Assembly (NCBI RefSeq): GCF_004295585.1
Contig: NZ_AP019400.1
Span: 2,075,501 to 2,139,500, forward strand
Source of the DNA: Cohnella abietis
GTDB lineage: Bacteria; Bacillota; Bacilli; Paenibacillales; Paenibacillaceae
DNA: 64,000 nucleotides
Reading direction: 5' to 3'
Both the position numbers and the translations under genes were made by a program. This document shows positions 50,564-59,173 of this stretch, in pieces. Numbering within the stretch: position 1 is the first letter of the stretch; each line of letters starts with the position of its first letter. Under the pieces are notes generated by a model, which did not search any database, was not told the origin of the DNA, and saw only the letters and a program-made list of their open reading frames with translations.

Positions 50564-51124
50564 GTGAAATCTGTTTTAAGACTTACTGTACTTGTACTAC
50601 TTATATCAGCTGCAGTTGGGTGTAGCGGGGGGAGTTTCAAGCCAAATACCTTTTCGTTGTCAGATATGTGTATTGTTAAGATCGATAACAAATCAAAGGT
50701 GTGTTACGGGGATACCCGGTCACAAGCTGAGAAAGTTTTGGGCTCCGGGACAAAATCCGTATTTGGTTACGACTATGATTTCGGGGTGAGTTTAGGGTTT
50801 CGGGATGACAAAGTTGTTCTCCTCTCTTTCGATGAAGATGCAAAAGGGGTTTACAGAACTGCACGCGGAGCCAAGATTGGAATTCTAAAGAGCGACGTTG
50901 AAAAGCTATACGGTGATAAGTATGCAGGCGAAGATGGAGAGTATCTACATTATTTATATGATTCAAAAGGCAATGAGTTTATTAGCGAAGTGCCACCGGG
51001 ATGGGTAGAAACTGATTATGATGTTGGAGTGAACACTTTTGTATTACAAGTATATTTTGACGATAACGGTTACACAAATCAGATTGAGTTGATTGATTAC
51101 CTATATTCAATGATAGCGGAATGA
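50564..51124 (+). CDS. Small lipoprotein in former prophage slot
   Basis: A 186-residue protein from GTG 50564, eight bases after AAGGAG. Signal peptide with lipobox ISAAVGC, then a beta-rich domain (DFGVSLGFRDDKVVLLSFDE) and ETDYDVGVNTFVLQVYFDDN. It lies in the same slot after the endolysin stub as the YqaE gene after the intact endolysin, so it may be former phage cargo. Family not recognised. Confidence 0.65.
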   Translation: MKSVLRLTVLVLLISAAVGCSGGSFKPNTFSLSDMCIVKIDNKSKVCYGDTRSQAEKVLGSGTKSVFGYDYDFGVSLGFRDDKVVLLSFDEDAKGVYRTARGAKIGILKSDVEKLYGDKYAGEDGEYLHYLYDSKGNEFISEVPPGWVETDYDVGVNTFVLQVYFDDNGYTNQIELIDYLYSMIAE

Positions 51125-51237
51125 CATTATCATGTTCTATGCAATCATATTACCAGACATTCGTGTCCATCAAAGAAAATCTATGTATTAAGAAATCTTT
51201 TGCAGGGTTCTTCTCGTTAAATCTGTAACTTTTTGTG

Positions 51238-51272
51238 GCCTGTAGGCTTCGGCTAACGGGCTTTTCTTGTTT
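51238..51272 (+). terminator. Terminator after lipoprotein
   Basis: GCCTGTAGGC pairs imperfectly with GCTAACGGGC over TTCG and is followed by TTTTCTTGTTTT. It resembles the terminators at 32344 and 50450. Confidence 0.65.
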
Positions 51273-51279
51273 TAAAAGA

Positions 51280-51315
51280 AACCCCCCGTCCAGTGATGAG
51301 GCTAAACGGGGGGTT
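51280..51315 (-). terminator. Leftward terminator
   Basis: AACCCCCCGT (51280-51289) and ACGGGGGGTT (51306-51315) pair perfectly over 16 bases. On the minus strand TTTCTTTT follows. It ends the leftward lipoprotein gene. Confidence 0.85.
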
Positions 51316-51319
51316 GCAT

Positions 51320-51628
51320 TTATTTAAGTCCAGATTGTGCTTTAGTGACGAGTTTATTGGCCTGAAACATAAAATTTGCATTAGCCCCTGTGGATCCCTT
51401 GCCGTTATATTGATACATAACCGTGTGGAGGTCGTCTCCTGGTGAACCTGATTCAGTTAACAATTCTCCCTCTCCACCTATGATCTTGACCACTTCTTTA
51501 TAACTCATTCCGTCTTTGATTTGCTCAAATTGAGCCTTAGTGACCGTACCTTCACTTGTTGATACTTTGACATCTGTACAAGCAGTCAAAAGTAGTGCAA
51601 AGATTAAGATAAAAGATAATTGCTTCAT
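51320..51628 (-). CDS. Small lipoprotein, DUF3862/BLIP-like
   Basis: A 102-residue protein with lipobox LLTAC, then FEQIKDGMSYKEVVKIIGGE and TVMYQYNGKGSTGANANFMF, as in the SmpA/OmlA-related BLIP-like domain (DUF3862). ATG 51628 follows AAAGGGTGG. Extracellular, anchored to the membrane; binding role unknown. Confidence 0.75.
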   Translation of the reverse strand: MKQLSFILIFALLLTACTDVKVSTSEGTVTKAQFEQIKDGMSYKEVVKIIGGEGELLTESGSPGDDLHTVMYQYNGKGSTGANANFMFQANKLVTKAQSGLK

Positions 51629-52122
51629 TAATATACCACCCTTTAGCTGTTGTTTAACTGGCTTGCTGCAATTTCCAGATGTCACCATTTTATAACATTT
51701 GAATTTATTTGGCGATATATGACAAATAAAGATGGCAAACTCAACGCGAATTGTTCCGTTGATATATTTTGGTGAATTTTATTAAATGAAACAACACCAC
51801 CTATACGGTCGGTAGGGTGTTTTATGTAGTTCAGGAAAAGTTTCCTTACCTCGTAAAATCATCAATGCAACCATATCTTCAAACGTCTACGAATTTACCC
51901 TTCGAAGTAAATCGGGATTTTCCAAACGGTGATGTTATTTCAGCATTGTTGCACAACAAAATCAGATTTACGATTCGTGATAATTTTACGAAAAGATACA
52001 AAAAACGCTATTGATTAGCATATCCACTATTGGTAACGTATAGGTGTAAAGCGAGGTCTTGATTTATTTTCTGTCTGAAATTTTTCATTTGTTCTCTTAC
52101 TAATAAGAAGAGGTGTGTTCAG
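51629..52122. other. Intergenic region of accessory island
   Basis: Mostly AT-rich sequence without a supported gene. A hairpin, AACACC..GGTGTT followed by TTTT (51793-51824), resembles a rightward terminator. A 65-codon frame starting inside it (51817) has no ribosome site and is not called. Confidence 0.5.
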
Positions 52123-52740
52123 TTGACAAAAGTAAAAAAAATATTCGCAGCTGCAATTGTCTTTACTTTACTGGTAGGGATATTAATTAATAGTTCGATT
52201 GAAAAAGCAAATGCTTCAATTCAAAATATAGATGATTCAGAAACACAAATTAACTATATTCCAATTGAGGTTAAAGATTATGTTAAAGTACCTGACTTTA
52301 TAAATAAATTATCACCAAAAGAGAGAGAAAGGTTTTTACTGGATTTAGAACTTTCGGAACAAATATCAAAACTTTCTAAATCAATAAAAGATAAAAACAT
52401 TGATATTGGTGGGATTTACCAAGATAATACAAATCGAAAAATAGTCATTCAGGTGCTAAATGATAATCAGAAGCAAGCGATACAGGATCTAGGAGTAAGT
52501 GATAAATATCTTATATACGAATATGTTAAGTATTCAAATACTGATCTTAAAAAATTTGAAGCTAGTATAAACGACGCTGTAAGAAGTAAATTAATAGAAG
52601 GTGTAACAGCTTATTGGATTGATGTAAAAGAGAATAAATTAGTTGTAGCAGTTGATGATTACTCCTCCGAGAAGACACTGATTAATTATGTAAATCAAGA
52701 TGCATTGAAGTTGGCTAAAATATCGTTAGTGACGGATTAA
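52123..52740 (+). CDS. Secreted AT-rich protein, unknown
   Basis: A 205-residue protein from TTG 52123 behind AGAGGTG. A signal peptide (IFAAAIVFTLLVGILI then KANASI) precedes a Lys/Asn/Ile-rich body with no Cys. The end YWIDVKENKLVVAVDDY faintly recalls the pro-region of serine proteases of the alpha-lytic group. The codon use is AT-rich (one 60-base stretch is 23 percent GC by count), far from its neighbours, so recent transfer is likely. Confidence 0.7.
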   Translation: MTKVKKIFAAAIVFTLLVGILINSSIEKANASIQNIDDSETQINYIPIEVKDYVKVPDFINKLSPKERERFLLDLELSEQISKLSKSIKDKNIDIGGIYQDNTNRKIVIQVLNDNQKQAIQDLGVSDKYLIYEYVKYSNTDLKKFEASINDAVRSKLIEGVTAYWIDVKENKLVVAVDDYSSEKTLINYVNQDALKLAKISLVTD

Positions 52741-52793
52741 GTAAAATCTGGGGATGCGGTATCAGACAGTGGATTACGGGACTTCCTGTTCGT

Positions 52794-52924
52794 GGCTTTC
52801 CAAAGGAAAGCCTAGAGGTTGCTAGGCTTCGCTTGCGCATAATCTACTCAAGCAAGCAGCAGTTGATCAAAAACGAAAGGTGTTGGCACAGGAGTAACCT
52901 CCTGCACCAACACCTTTTCGTTTT
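52794..52924. other. Cluster of RNA hairpins
   Basis: GGCTTTCC/GGAAAGCC (52794-52812) overlaps with a second hairpin GCCTAG/CTAGGC (52810-52827), so only one can form at a time. A long hairpin follows: left arm 52870-52886, right arm 52907-52924, 17 base pairs with one T bulge and an inner AGGAG/CTCCT stem. The long one may terminate both directions; the short pair looks like a switch or a relic of a structured RNA. Confidence 0.5.
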
Positions 52925-53126
52925 GATAAAATTGGAAATAAGTTCAATTTTTTATAATTTAATGTTATGCTAAGAAAAGACCAACAACCATTTCGTTACC
53001 TACCGCAGGGGTGTATATTTTTGATCCAAGTATGATGATGACCGGATTGTCATCAACAACATGTCGCTTTCGAAGAGTAATGTTGTCCCAGATTTTTGGA
53101 CCTGGACTGCATAAGGAGGAATCAAA

Positions 53127-53771
53127 ATGATAAAAAAATTAAAATATCTATCGATAGTTGCAATAATCATTGCAGTTACGGCAACTGTAGCAACATCAGT
53201 TTTTGCTTCATCCCCAATTTCAATTGATTCATTATTCTCGGGCATGAAAGCTAATCTAAGTAAGCCTGGGGATTTGCCTGACGGAAATGTAATTGCAAAA
53301 GTTGGTTCAAAAGAAATAACTTATAAAGAATTTCGTGAGAACAGTGAAAATGTGAAAATGTTTGAAAAAAAAGCGGGGGCATCATTGAATCGAAGTAACA
53401 ATGATATTCTCAACGATATGATTAAAAAACAATTGACTGTGCAATATGCAATTGAAAAAGGCATTGTGGTGTCTGATGAAGAGGTACAATCTTATGCAAA
53501 CGAGCAAAGAGAGGCCCTTCAAACTGTTTCAGAAGAAGCAAAGGAAGCATTGAAGAACTTAATCAACATAAGTGGTCTTTCCGAAAATGAGTATTGGAAG
53601 AGTGATGTTCTGCTTTCCAAATATCGAAACTGGATAATAATTAATAAACTAATTGAATCTGATAACTCACTCTATACTCTCGAAGCATTTAACTCTTTCC
53701 AAGAATCACTACTGAAAAATTCCAGTCAAAATGTAGATATTGATCAACAAAATTTTGCCGCAATAAAATAG
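53127..53771 (+). CDS. Secreted SurA_N-like protein
   Basis: A 214-residue protein behind AAGGAGGAATC. Signal peptide (IVAIIIAVTATVATSVFA), then NVIAKVGSKEITYKEFRE, which is the start of the SurA/PrsA chaperone domain, and helical repeats. No peptidyl-prolyl isomerase domain is present, so it may be a holdase-like or non-catalytic chaperone. AT-rich like the gene at 52123; no lipobox. Confidence 0.7.
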   Translation: MIKKLKYLSIVAIIIAVTATVATSVFASSPISIDSLFSGMKANLSKPGDLPDGNVIAKVGSKEITYKEFRENSENVKMFEKKAGASLNRSNNDILNDMIKKQLTVQYAIEKGIVVSDEEVQSYANEQREALQTVSEEAKEALKNLINISGLSENEYWKSDVLLSKYRNWIIINKLIESDNSLYTLEAFNSFQESLLKNSSQNVDIDQQNFAAIK

Positions 53772-53818
53772 GTTAATAATGATTGCAGTTCGAATCCACT
53801 GGATAATTGCCGCAATCA

Positions 53819-53959
53819 TTATTTTATTATCATGGAAGTAATTAAAAGTATAGCACCAATAACAATTACTACCATGACGGAAATGAAAAACCATTTTACA
53901 GGAGCTGGCATCGCGTTTAAATCCGCCTTCTTATTTGGCAGCCCAACGATGTTCTGCAA
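53819..53959 (-). CDS. Possible small leftward membrane protein
   Basis: A leftward frame ending at 53819 encodes one membrane helix (FFISVMVVIVIGAILLITSM) after MPAPVK. From TTG 53959 it would be 46 residues, from ATG 53911 it would be 30. Neither has a good ribosome site. It may be the tail of a lost gene. Confidence 0.3.
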   Translation of the reverse strand: MQNIVGLPNKKADLNAMPAPVKWFFISVMVVIVIGAILLITSMIIK

Positions 53960-53993
53960 ATGGTCTGTAGCATCGTTAAAGGGTTTGTAATTA

Positions 53994-54062
53994 AAAAGCT
54001 GCCCTCAGAAATGTGTGTATTACGCTTAAAGCGCGATACGTGCATTGAGAGGGCAGCTTTTA
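53994..54062 (-). terminator. Terminator of ssu operon
   Basis: AAAAGCTGCCCTC (53994-54006) and GAGGGCAGCTTTT (54049-54061) pair over a structured loop; the minus strand continues with T-rich sequence. It lies just after the last ssu gene. Confidence 0.75.
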
Positions 54063-54093
54063 TTGTGTATCCATTTACGGACAGAATGAATGA

Positions 54094-54903
54094 TTACATA
54101 CGTTCGAGGAGCGATTCCCTTAGAAAGGAATATTCTTTATTTTTACGAAGTGAGGCTATGCTCCCGCCATCTTCAAAGATCGGGTTAGCGATATCCGTAC
54201 CGATTCTTCCTGGTGAACCATTCATGACGATGATTCGTGTTCCCAAGAATAAGGCCTCATCCACATCGTGAGTAATGAAAAAGACTGTTCGACGACTATT
54301 TTTCCAGATAAGCTTGAGCATGGATTGCAGATTTTCCCGAGTAATGGCATCCAGGGCGCCGAAGGGCTCATCCATGAGCATAATCCGGGGATCAGCCGCT
54401 AACGTTCTTGCAATAGCCGCCCGCTGCTTCATACCCCCAGATAGCTGGTAAGGTAAATAATGAGCGAATGGAGCTAATCCGACTTGGGCTATAATTTCGG
54501 AAGCAATCTCCTCACGTTGCGGCTTCGGCAATCGTTTCATTTTTAATCCGAATTGCACGTTATTCTGCACACTAAGCCATGGGAACAGGTTAGCGTGCTG
54601 GAAAACGACTCCGACGTCTGCATTGGGGGAAACCCGATCCTTGCCCAGTACATTGATTCGACCGGCACTTAGCTGCTCGTACCCAGCGAGAATACGGAGG
54701 AGCGAAGTTTTGCCGCAGCCAGATGAGCCTAACACGGCAACAAATTCTTGCTCGCGAATTTCTAAATTAATATGGCCAAGCACCTGTTTATTCCGTTTGC
54801 CTGAGCCGTAGCTCAAGGACAAATCCTCTACGGCTATGAGAAGCTCTCCATCAATAGATGGAGAGGCTTCAGGTAGCTGTGTGTGGGCAATAGAGAGAGC
54901 CAT
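54094..54903 (-). CDS. ssuB: Sulfonate ABC transporter ATPase
   Basis: A 269-residue ABC ATPase with Walker A GSSGCGKT, signature LSGGMKQR and Walker B ILMDEPF. Family SsuB/TauB. Energises import of alkanesulfonates with SsuA and SsuC. Last gene of the operon. ATG 54903 behind AGGAGGCGAT. Confidence 0.9.
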   Translation of the reverse strand: MALSIAHTQLPEASPSIDGELLIAVEDLSLSYGSGKRNKQVLGHINLEIREQEFVAVLGSSGCGKTSLLRILAGYEQLSAGRINVLGKDRVSPNADVGVVFQHANLFPWLSVQNNVQFGLKMKRLPKPQREEIASEIIAQVGLAPFAHYLPYQLSGGMKQRAAIARTLAADPRIMLMDEPFGALDAITRENLQSMLKLIWKNSRRTVFFITHDVDEALFLGTRIIVMNGSPGRIGTDIANPIFEDGGSIASLRKNKEYSFLRESLLERM

Positions 54904-54915
54904 GCCGATCGCCTC

Positions 54916-55956
54916 CTATTTCTTTAATGCTTCCTGACGAATGGCTGCTTGGAAATCCTCCAGCTTAGGAACCGATGGAATTTGCTTCTGGTCAACTAGA
55001 AACTGTGCCGTTTGGAGAAGGACGTCAGCAAAGCCGCTTTCACTCTTTTTACTGCCCAAGTATTTGGCATTGCTTTGTTCTGCAGATGTCAGCCATACGA
55101 GCTGTTTCGTCTGGGCAAGAGCATCTTTCTCATCTGTGCTAAGCACAGGGGCTAAATCTTTTGCTACCTCTTCAGGCTTATCGCGGTAAAGCTTAACTGC
55201 CTCGTCGAGGACGGACACATAATCCTTTAAGAAATTAGGATAGTCATTCGCGAATGCAGTCCGAACGACACCTACGTCAGCGGTAATGCTACCTTTGTCT
55301 GCCAATTGCTGTGCAGTCACAAGAATTGAGCCATCATCGGCAATGAGCTTACTTAGGATCGGATTCCATACGAAGGCGCCATCGATATCTTTACGCTGCC
55401 ATGCAGCAAGAATATCCTGAGGCTGAAGATCAAGTATCGTAACCTTAGAGGCGTCTAAGCCCTCTAATTTCAATGCGGACAGCAGGCTGAAATGCGCGGT
55501 GGAGCCGAAAGGTACGCCTACCTTTTTACCTGCTAGATCTTTAACACTCTTGACACCCGAGCTATTGCGAACAGCTAGAGATTCGGCTTCGCCGATAATA
55601 TCATGTAGAAAATAGACCTGGTAGGGAAGCTTATTAGTAACTCCGATAGCGACGGGAACTGATCCAGCAAGGCCCAAATCAATACTATTTGCTGCAATAG
55701 CCGTATTCACATCACGTCCGGAATCGAATGCCTTCCAGTTAATTTTCACATTCGGAAACTTTTTCTCAGCTAACCCTTTTGTTTTAACCAATAGCTCTGC
55801 GTTAGGAATGACTTGATAGCCGATAGTCACTTCTTTCGGATATTTGTCCTTTCCTCCTGATTTGCTCGAATTGCAGCCTGATAGAATAGTGGATAGTACA
55901 ACAATAATGGCAAGAATCCCAAGTAAACCTTTTCTTCTTAATTTGTTTGCTGGCAT
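54916..55956 (-). CDS. ssuA: Sulfonate-binding lipoprotein
   Basis: A 346-residue lipoprotein (lipobox ILSGC) of the SsuA/TauA type (VTIGYQVIPNAELLVKTKG, GLAGSVPVAIGVTN). It catches aliphatic sulfonates outside and hands them to SsuC. ATG 55956 behind AAGGAGAGG. Full length. Confidence 0.9.
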   Translation of the reverse strand: MPANKLRRKGLLGILAIIVVLSTILSGCNSSKSGGKDKYPKEVTIGYQVIPNAELLVKTKGLAEKKFPNVKINWKAFDSGRDVNTAIAANSIDLGLAGSVPVAIGVTNKLPYQVYFLHDIIGEAESLAVRNSSGVKSVKDLAGKKVGVPFGSTAHFSLLSALKLEGLDASKVTILDLQPQDILAAWQRKDIDGAFVWNPILSKLIADDGSILVTAQQLADKGSITADVGVVRTAFANDYPNFLKDYVSVLDEAVKLYRDKPEEVAKDLAPVLSTDEKDALAQTKQLVWLTSAEQSNAKYLGSKKSESGFADVLLQTAQFLVDQKQIPSVPKLEDFQAAIRQEALKK

Positions 55957-55981
55957 GATAGACCTCTCCTTATTTTTTGTA

Positions 55982-56755
55982 TTATTCCTTGCCTTTCCAA
56001 GGAACGCGGTTATATTCGAGCCATCTAATCAACACGTCGATCAGAACGGCAATTAACCCCATGAGAATGATGCCTACGAAAATAATGTCGCTACGTAAAA
56101 ACTTACTTGCATCTAGTACCATCCAGCCCATACCCGAAACGGCCGCCACCATTTCTGCTGCTACTAGTGTCGTATAGGTCATACCAATTGAGGTACGGAT
56201 ACCTGTAAAAAGATCCGGTAGGGTGGAGGGAAAGATAACGTGGACGAAAATGTCCCAATCCTTCGCGCCGAGAGATCTGGCCCCGTTAATCCTATCCTTA
56301 GGTACCTTAGATACGCCGGAAACAACGGCCAAGTAAAGCGGAGCGAATGCAGCCAAGGCTAATAGTGCAATTTTCGAGGAATCACCAATGCCCAGCCATA
56401 GAACAAGTATTGTGTAATAAGCAAGAGGAGGAAGTGGCCGGTAAAACTCGATAAATGGATCGACGAATGCTCGTACTTTGGCGAAATATCCACTTAACAT
56501 CCCAATCGGAATGGCAGTAAGAAGAGCAATGGCAAATGCAATAGCTAATCGCTTGAGGCTTTCACCGATATGAGTAACTAAAGGACTACCCTTGTAGCCT
56601 TCGTTAATAACCTCCAAGAAAGCTTTCCACACTGCAACTGGGGTTGGGAGGAATAAATGGCTAACCGCTCCGCTTACGCTGACGATCCACCAAGCTGAGA
56701 AGGCGATAATGACTGCTAGCAATGATATTCCAAGATTGCGGGTATTCATCGACAT
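55982..56755 (-). CDS. ssuC: Sulfonate ABC transporter permease
   Basis: A 257-residue protein with about six membrane helices and the EAA loop (GARSLGAKDWDIFVHVIFPS). SsuC/TauC permease. ATG 56755 behind GGGAGGTG. Partners SsuA and SsuB are next. Confidence 0.9.
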   Translation of the reverse strand: MSMNTRNLGISLLAVIIAFSAWWIVSVSGAVSHLFLPTPVAVWKAFLEVINEGYKGSPLVTHIGESLKRLAIAFAIALLTAIPIGMLSGYFAKVRAFVDPFIEFYRPLPPLAYYTILVLWLGIGDSSKIALLALAAFAPLYLAVVSGVSKVPKDRINGARSLGAKDWDIFVHVIFPSTLPDLFTGIRTSIGMTYTTLVAAEMVAAVSGMGWMVLDASKFLRSDIIFVGIILMGLIAVLIDVLIRWLEYNRVPWKGKE

Positions 56756-56800
56756 AACACCTCCCTACCTCTGCAGAAGGGTGAATTCCTGCATGTTATT

Positions 56801-57937
56801 TCAGTTAGCTTTTGGAAAATGCTCATAAGCTACGATCTCCCCCAAAGCATTTTGTGTAGCTTGTTCTTTCGTCGGAGATGTAGAAGATTTCCGCGGCAAT
56901 AACGGGAACAGAAGCTCCGCTACTCGATGCGCTTCTTCCAAATGAGGATAGCCAGAGAGGATGAATGTTTCGATACCTAAATCGGCATATTCTTTAATCC
57001 GCTCTGCTACTTGCTCCGCGCTTCCCACGAGTGCAGTTCCCGCGCCCCCGCGAGCTAGGCCGATGCCTGCCCATAAATTCGGGCTAATAACAAGGTTGGA
57101 GCGGTCTCCTCCATGCAGATCAGCCATCCTACGTTGCCCATGTGAATCCATTCTTGCATACACCTTCTGAGCTTTGGCGATTGTATCATCATCCAAATAG
57201 CGGATTAGGTTATCTGCAGCCTCCCAAGCTTCCTGTTCGGTTTCTCTGACGATGATATGAAGTCGAATGCCGAAGCGCAGCTTTTTACCACGAATCTCGG
57301 CTTGACGGCGAACATCATCGATTTTCTGCTTAACCTTTTCAGGAGGCTCCCCCCAAGTTAAGTACACATCGCAGTGATTTACAGCAACCTCAATTCCTGC
57401 CGGTGATGAGCCACCGAAAAAGAGCGGCGGATGTGGCGCTTGTACAGGAGGATAAAATATTCTCGCTCCAGTAACCTGTAAATGCTTCCCTTCAAAGTCA
57501 ACGGCTTCTCCACTAAGTGTGCTGCGCCAAATGTGCAGAAACTCCTCAGTTAAGGCATAACGAGAGCTGTGATCGAGATAAACTCCGTCTCCCTCTAGCT
57601 CCTCTGGATCCCCTCCTGTTACTACATTGACAAGCAGTCTACCTTCCGATGCCCTATCGAACGTGGACGCCATTCTTGCTGCTAACGTCGGGGACATCAG
57701 ACCGGGTCTGACAGCGACTAAAAACTTTAGCTTGCGTGTAATCGGAATTAGTGTAGATGCTAGCACCCAAGCATCCTCGCAGGCTCTGCCTGTCGGCAGT
57801 AGCACACCTTCATAACCCAAATCATCAGCTGCCAGTGCGACTTGCCGGAGGTAGGCGGGCGTTATTGCCCTGGCGCCATGGTTCGTACCAATGTGGCGAC
57901 CATCTCCGTAGGATGGGATAAACCAGAACAGTTCCAT
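56801..57937 (-). CDS. ssuD: FMNH2-dependent alkanesulfonate monooxygenase
   Basis: A 378-residue luciferase-like enzyme starting [18 protein letters not shown], with the SsuD signature ([38 protein letters not shown]). It releases sulfite from alkanesulfonates using FMNH2 and O2. First gene of the operon. ATG 57937 behind GAGAGG; an upstream ATG at 57976 is out of place inside the leader. Confidence 0.9.
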   Translation of the reverse strand: MELFWFIPSYGDGRHIGTNHGARAITPAYLRQVALAADDLGYEGVLLPTGRACEDAWVLASTLIPITRKLKFLVAVRPGLMSPTLAARMASTFDRASEGRLLVNVVTGGDPEELEGDGVYLDHSSRYALTEEFLHIWRSTLSGEAVDFEGKHLQVTGARIFYPPVQAPHPPLFFGGSSPAGIEVAVNHCDVYLTWGEPPEKVKQKIDDVRRQAEIRGKKLRFGIRLHIIVRETEQEAWEAADNLIRYLDDDTIAKAQKVYARMDSHGQRRMADLHGGDRSNLVISPNLWAGIGLARGGAGTALVGSAEQVAERIKEYADLGIETFILSGYPHLEEAHRVAELLFPLLPRKSSTSPTKEQATQNALGEIVAYEHFPKAN

Positions 57938-58000
57938 GAGGTTTTCCTCTCTTTTCTCAAAATACTTAAATTCCAATTGGTTAAGTAAGAATTATGGCCA

Positions 58001-58053
58001 TAAAAAAAGATTCATCCCCAAAAGCCAATTATGGCAATTACAGGGACGAATCT
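58001..58053 (-). terminator. Leader terminator of ssu operon
   Basis: On the minus strand AGATTCGTCCC (58053-58043) pairs with GGGGATGAATCT (58019-58008), 11 to 12 pairs including one G-U, followed by seven T. It lies between the promoter and ssuD. An upstream hairpin CCAG-TTAT-CTGG with a shared GAGA segment could compete, which would make an attenuator or riboswitch. No T-box or SAM (S-box) sequence is seen. Confidence 0.7.
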
Positions 58054-58090
58054 CCAGATAACTGGTAGATCCACTATTCTTATGAAAATG

Positions 58091-58125
58091 ATGTTACCAA
58101 GATATTCCGATAAAGTCAATCGGAA
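58091..58125 (-). promoter_or_regulatory. Promoter and palindromic operator of ssu operon
   Basis: Reading leftward, TTGACT (58119-58114) and TAACAT (58096-58091) are 17 bases apart. A perfect inverted repeat TTCCGAT-N7-ATCGGAA (58105-58125) covers the -35. A sulfur regulator is the likely ligand. Confidence 0.65.
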
Positions 58126-58134
58126 TTTAATTTG

Positions 58135-58332
58135 ACTATCAGAAGGAATAAAGTTTGATGTCTTTATGCTCATCTGATAACTCGATACAAACGTGTATAG
58201 CCGTCCTAAGGATGGCAAAGCCGTTTTACTTGTACTATCAGAAAGTATAAAGTTCTAAGTCTTAATACTCATCTGATAGCTCGATACAAACGTATATAGC
58301 CGTCCTAAGGACGGCAAAGCCGTTTTACTTGT
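58135..58332. repeat. 99-bp element in tandem, two copies
   Basis: Copy 1 is 58135-58233, copy 2 is 58234-58332; they are the same at most positions. Each has an outer hairpin CTATCAGA..TCTGATAG with an inner stem, then a hairpin CCGTCC-TAA-GGACGG. Covarying changes such as GGATGG/GGACGG are seen. The region separates the ssu leader from cotJ. It may be an RNA element of either strand. Confidence 0.65.
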
Positions 58333-58431
58333 AACAAAAATGTCTGAATAACTTGTATTAGTGCATAGGATATAAGCGGGTATATGGGATGCCGTGAGCG
58401 CGTGATAAACATCAGAGGAGGAATAGACCAT

Positions 58432-58665
58432 ATGTATGATGCCCAGTGGCGAGATTACATGCCTTATGTCAGTCAGAATGATCCGTGCCCCCCAATTCGT
58501 GTAAAATGGTTCATCGTTCCACCGAATCAATTCATCAATTTTCAGCCAATGAATCTACCCCAATTTCCTTTAGAAGAAGCACTTCGTCGTGGTACGTTAT
58601 GGCCAGCGCTGTACAGCCCTTATCCTTCTAGAAGATCGGCTAAGGGAGGGAAGGTAAATGGTTGA
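58432..58665 (+). CDS. cotJA: Spore coat-associated protein CotJA
   Basis: A 77-residue protein with Pro/Tyr/Phe-rich sequence (CPPIRVKWFIVPPNQFINFQ, FPLEEALRRGTLWPALYSPY), the CotJA pattern. First gene of the cotJ operon, normally under SigE. ATG 58432 behind AGAGGAGG. The stop overlaps cotJB. Confidence 0.9.
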   Translation: MYDAQWRDYMPYVSQNDPCPPIRVKWFIVPPNQFINFQPMNLPQFPLEEALRRGTLWPALYSPYPSRRSAKGGKVNG

Positions 58666-59158
58666 GCGATATAACAGAAACGATGATCGAAATGAACGAA
58701 ACGTTCGGAATGATCCGAGCAATTACAATGAGCGGAACGATCGGAGTAATTTCAATGATCGAAATGATCAAAGTAATTACAATGAGCGAAATGATCGGAA
58801 CGATCGTAATGAAAGAAATGAACGCAATGAACGCAATGAACGTAATGAACGCAATGAACGTAATGAACGTAATGAGCGAAACAAAAAGGCAGACAAAGGC
58901 TTGCGAGGAGACGAAAATTATTGTCAGGAGCTTGAAGAGCTTCAGAAGGTTGATTTTGCACTCGTTGAGCTAACCTTGTACTTAGATACCCATCCTACAG
59001 ATATGCAATCCGTCCAACAATTTAATCAGCTTGCTCAGCGGCGTCAACAAATAGCCAACGAATTTGAGATGAAGCATGGTCCTTTACTGCAGTATGGTCA
59101 TAGCTACAGTCGATTTCCTTGGCAATGGGTCGATAGTCCGTGGCCATGGCAGGTTTAA
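58658..59158 (+). CDS. cotJB: CotJB with long Asn/Arg/Glu repeat extension
   Basis: A 166-residue protein. The C-terminal 85 residues (CQELEELQKVDFALVELTLY, DTHPTD, FPWQWVDSPWPW) are CotJB. The N-terminal 80 are low complexity of R, N, E and D, ending in eight RNE tripeptides coded by a 9-base DNA repeat (about 58812-58883). Canonical CotJB has no such part. It is in frame from ATG 58658, overlapping cotJA. Confidence 0.85.
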   Translation: MVERYNRNDDRNERNVRNDPSNYNERNDRSNFNDRNDQSNYNERNDRNDRNERNERNERNERNERNERNERNERNKKADKGLRGDENYCQELEELQKVDFALVELTLYLDTHPTDMQSVQQFNQLAQRRQQIANEFEMKHGPLLQYGHSYSRFPWQWVDSPWPWQV

Positions 59159-59173
59159 TAAGGAGGCGAGAAG

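Noticed and set aside
51817..52014. 65-codon frame in the accessory island
   Set aside because: Starts inside a terminator-like hairpin and has no ribosome site.
58012..58530. Two leftward frames sharing a repeated end
   Set aside because: They span the 99-bp tandem element, the palindrome and the leader terminator; the likeness comes from the DNA repeat.
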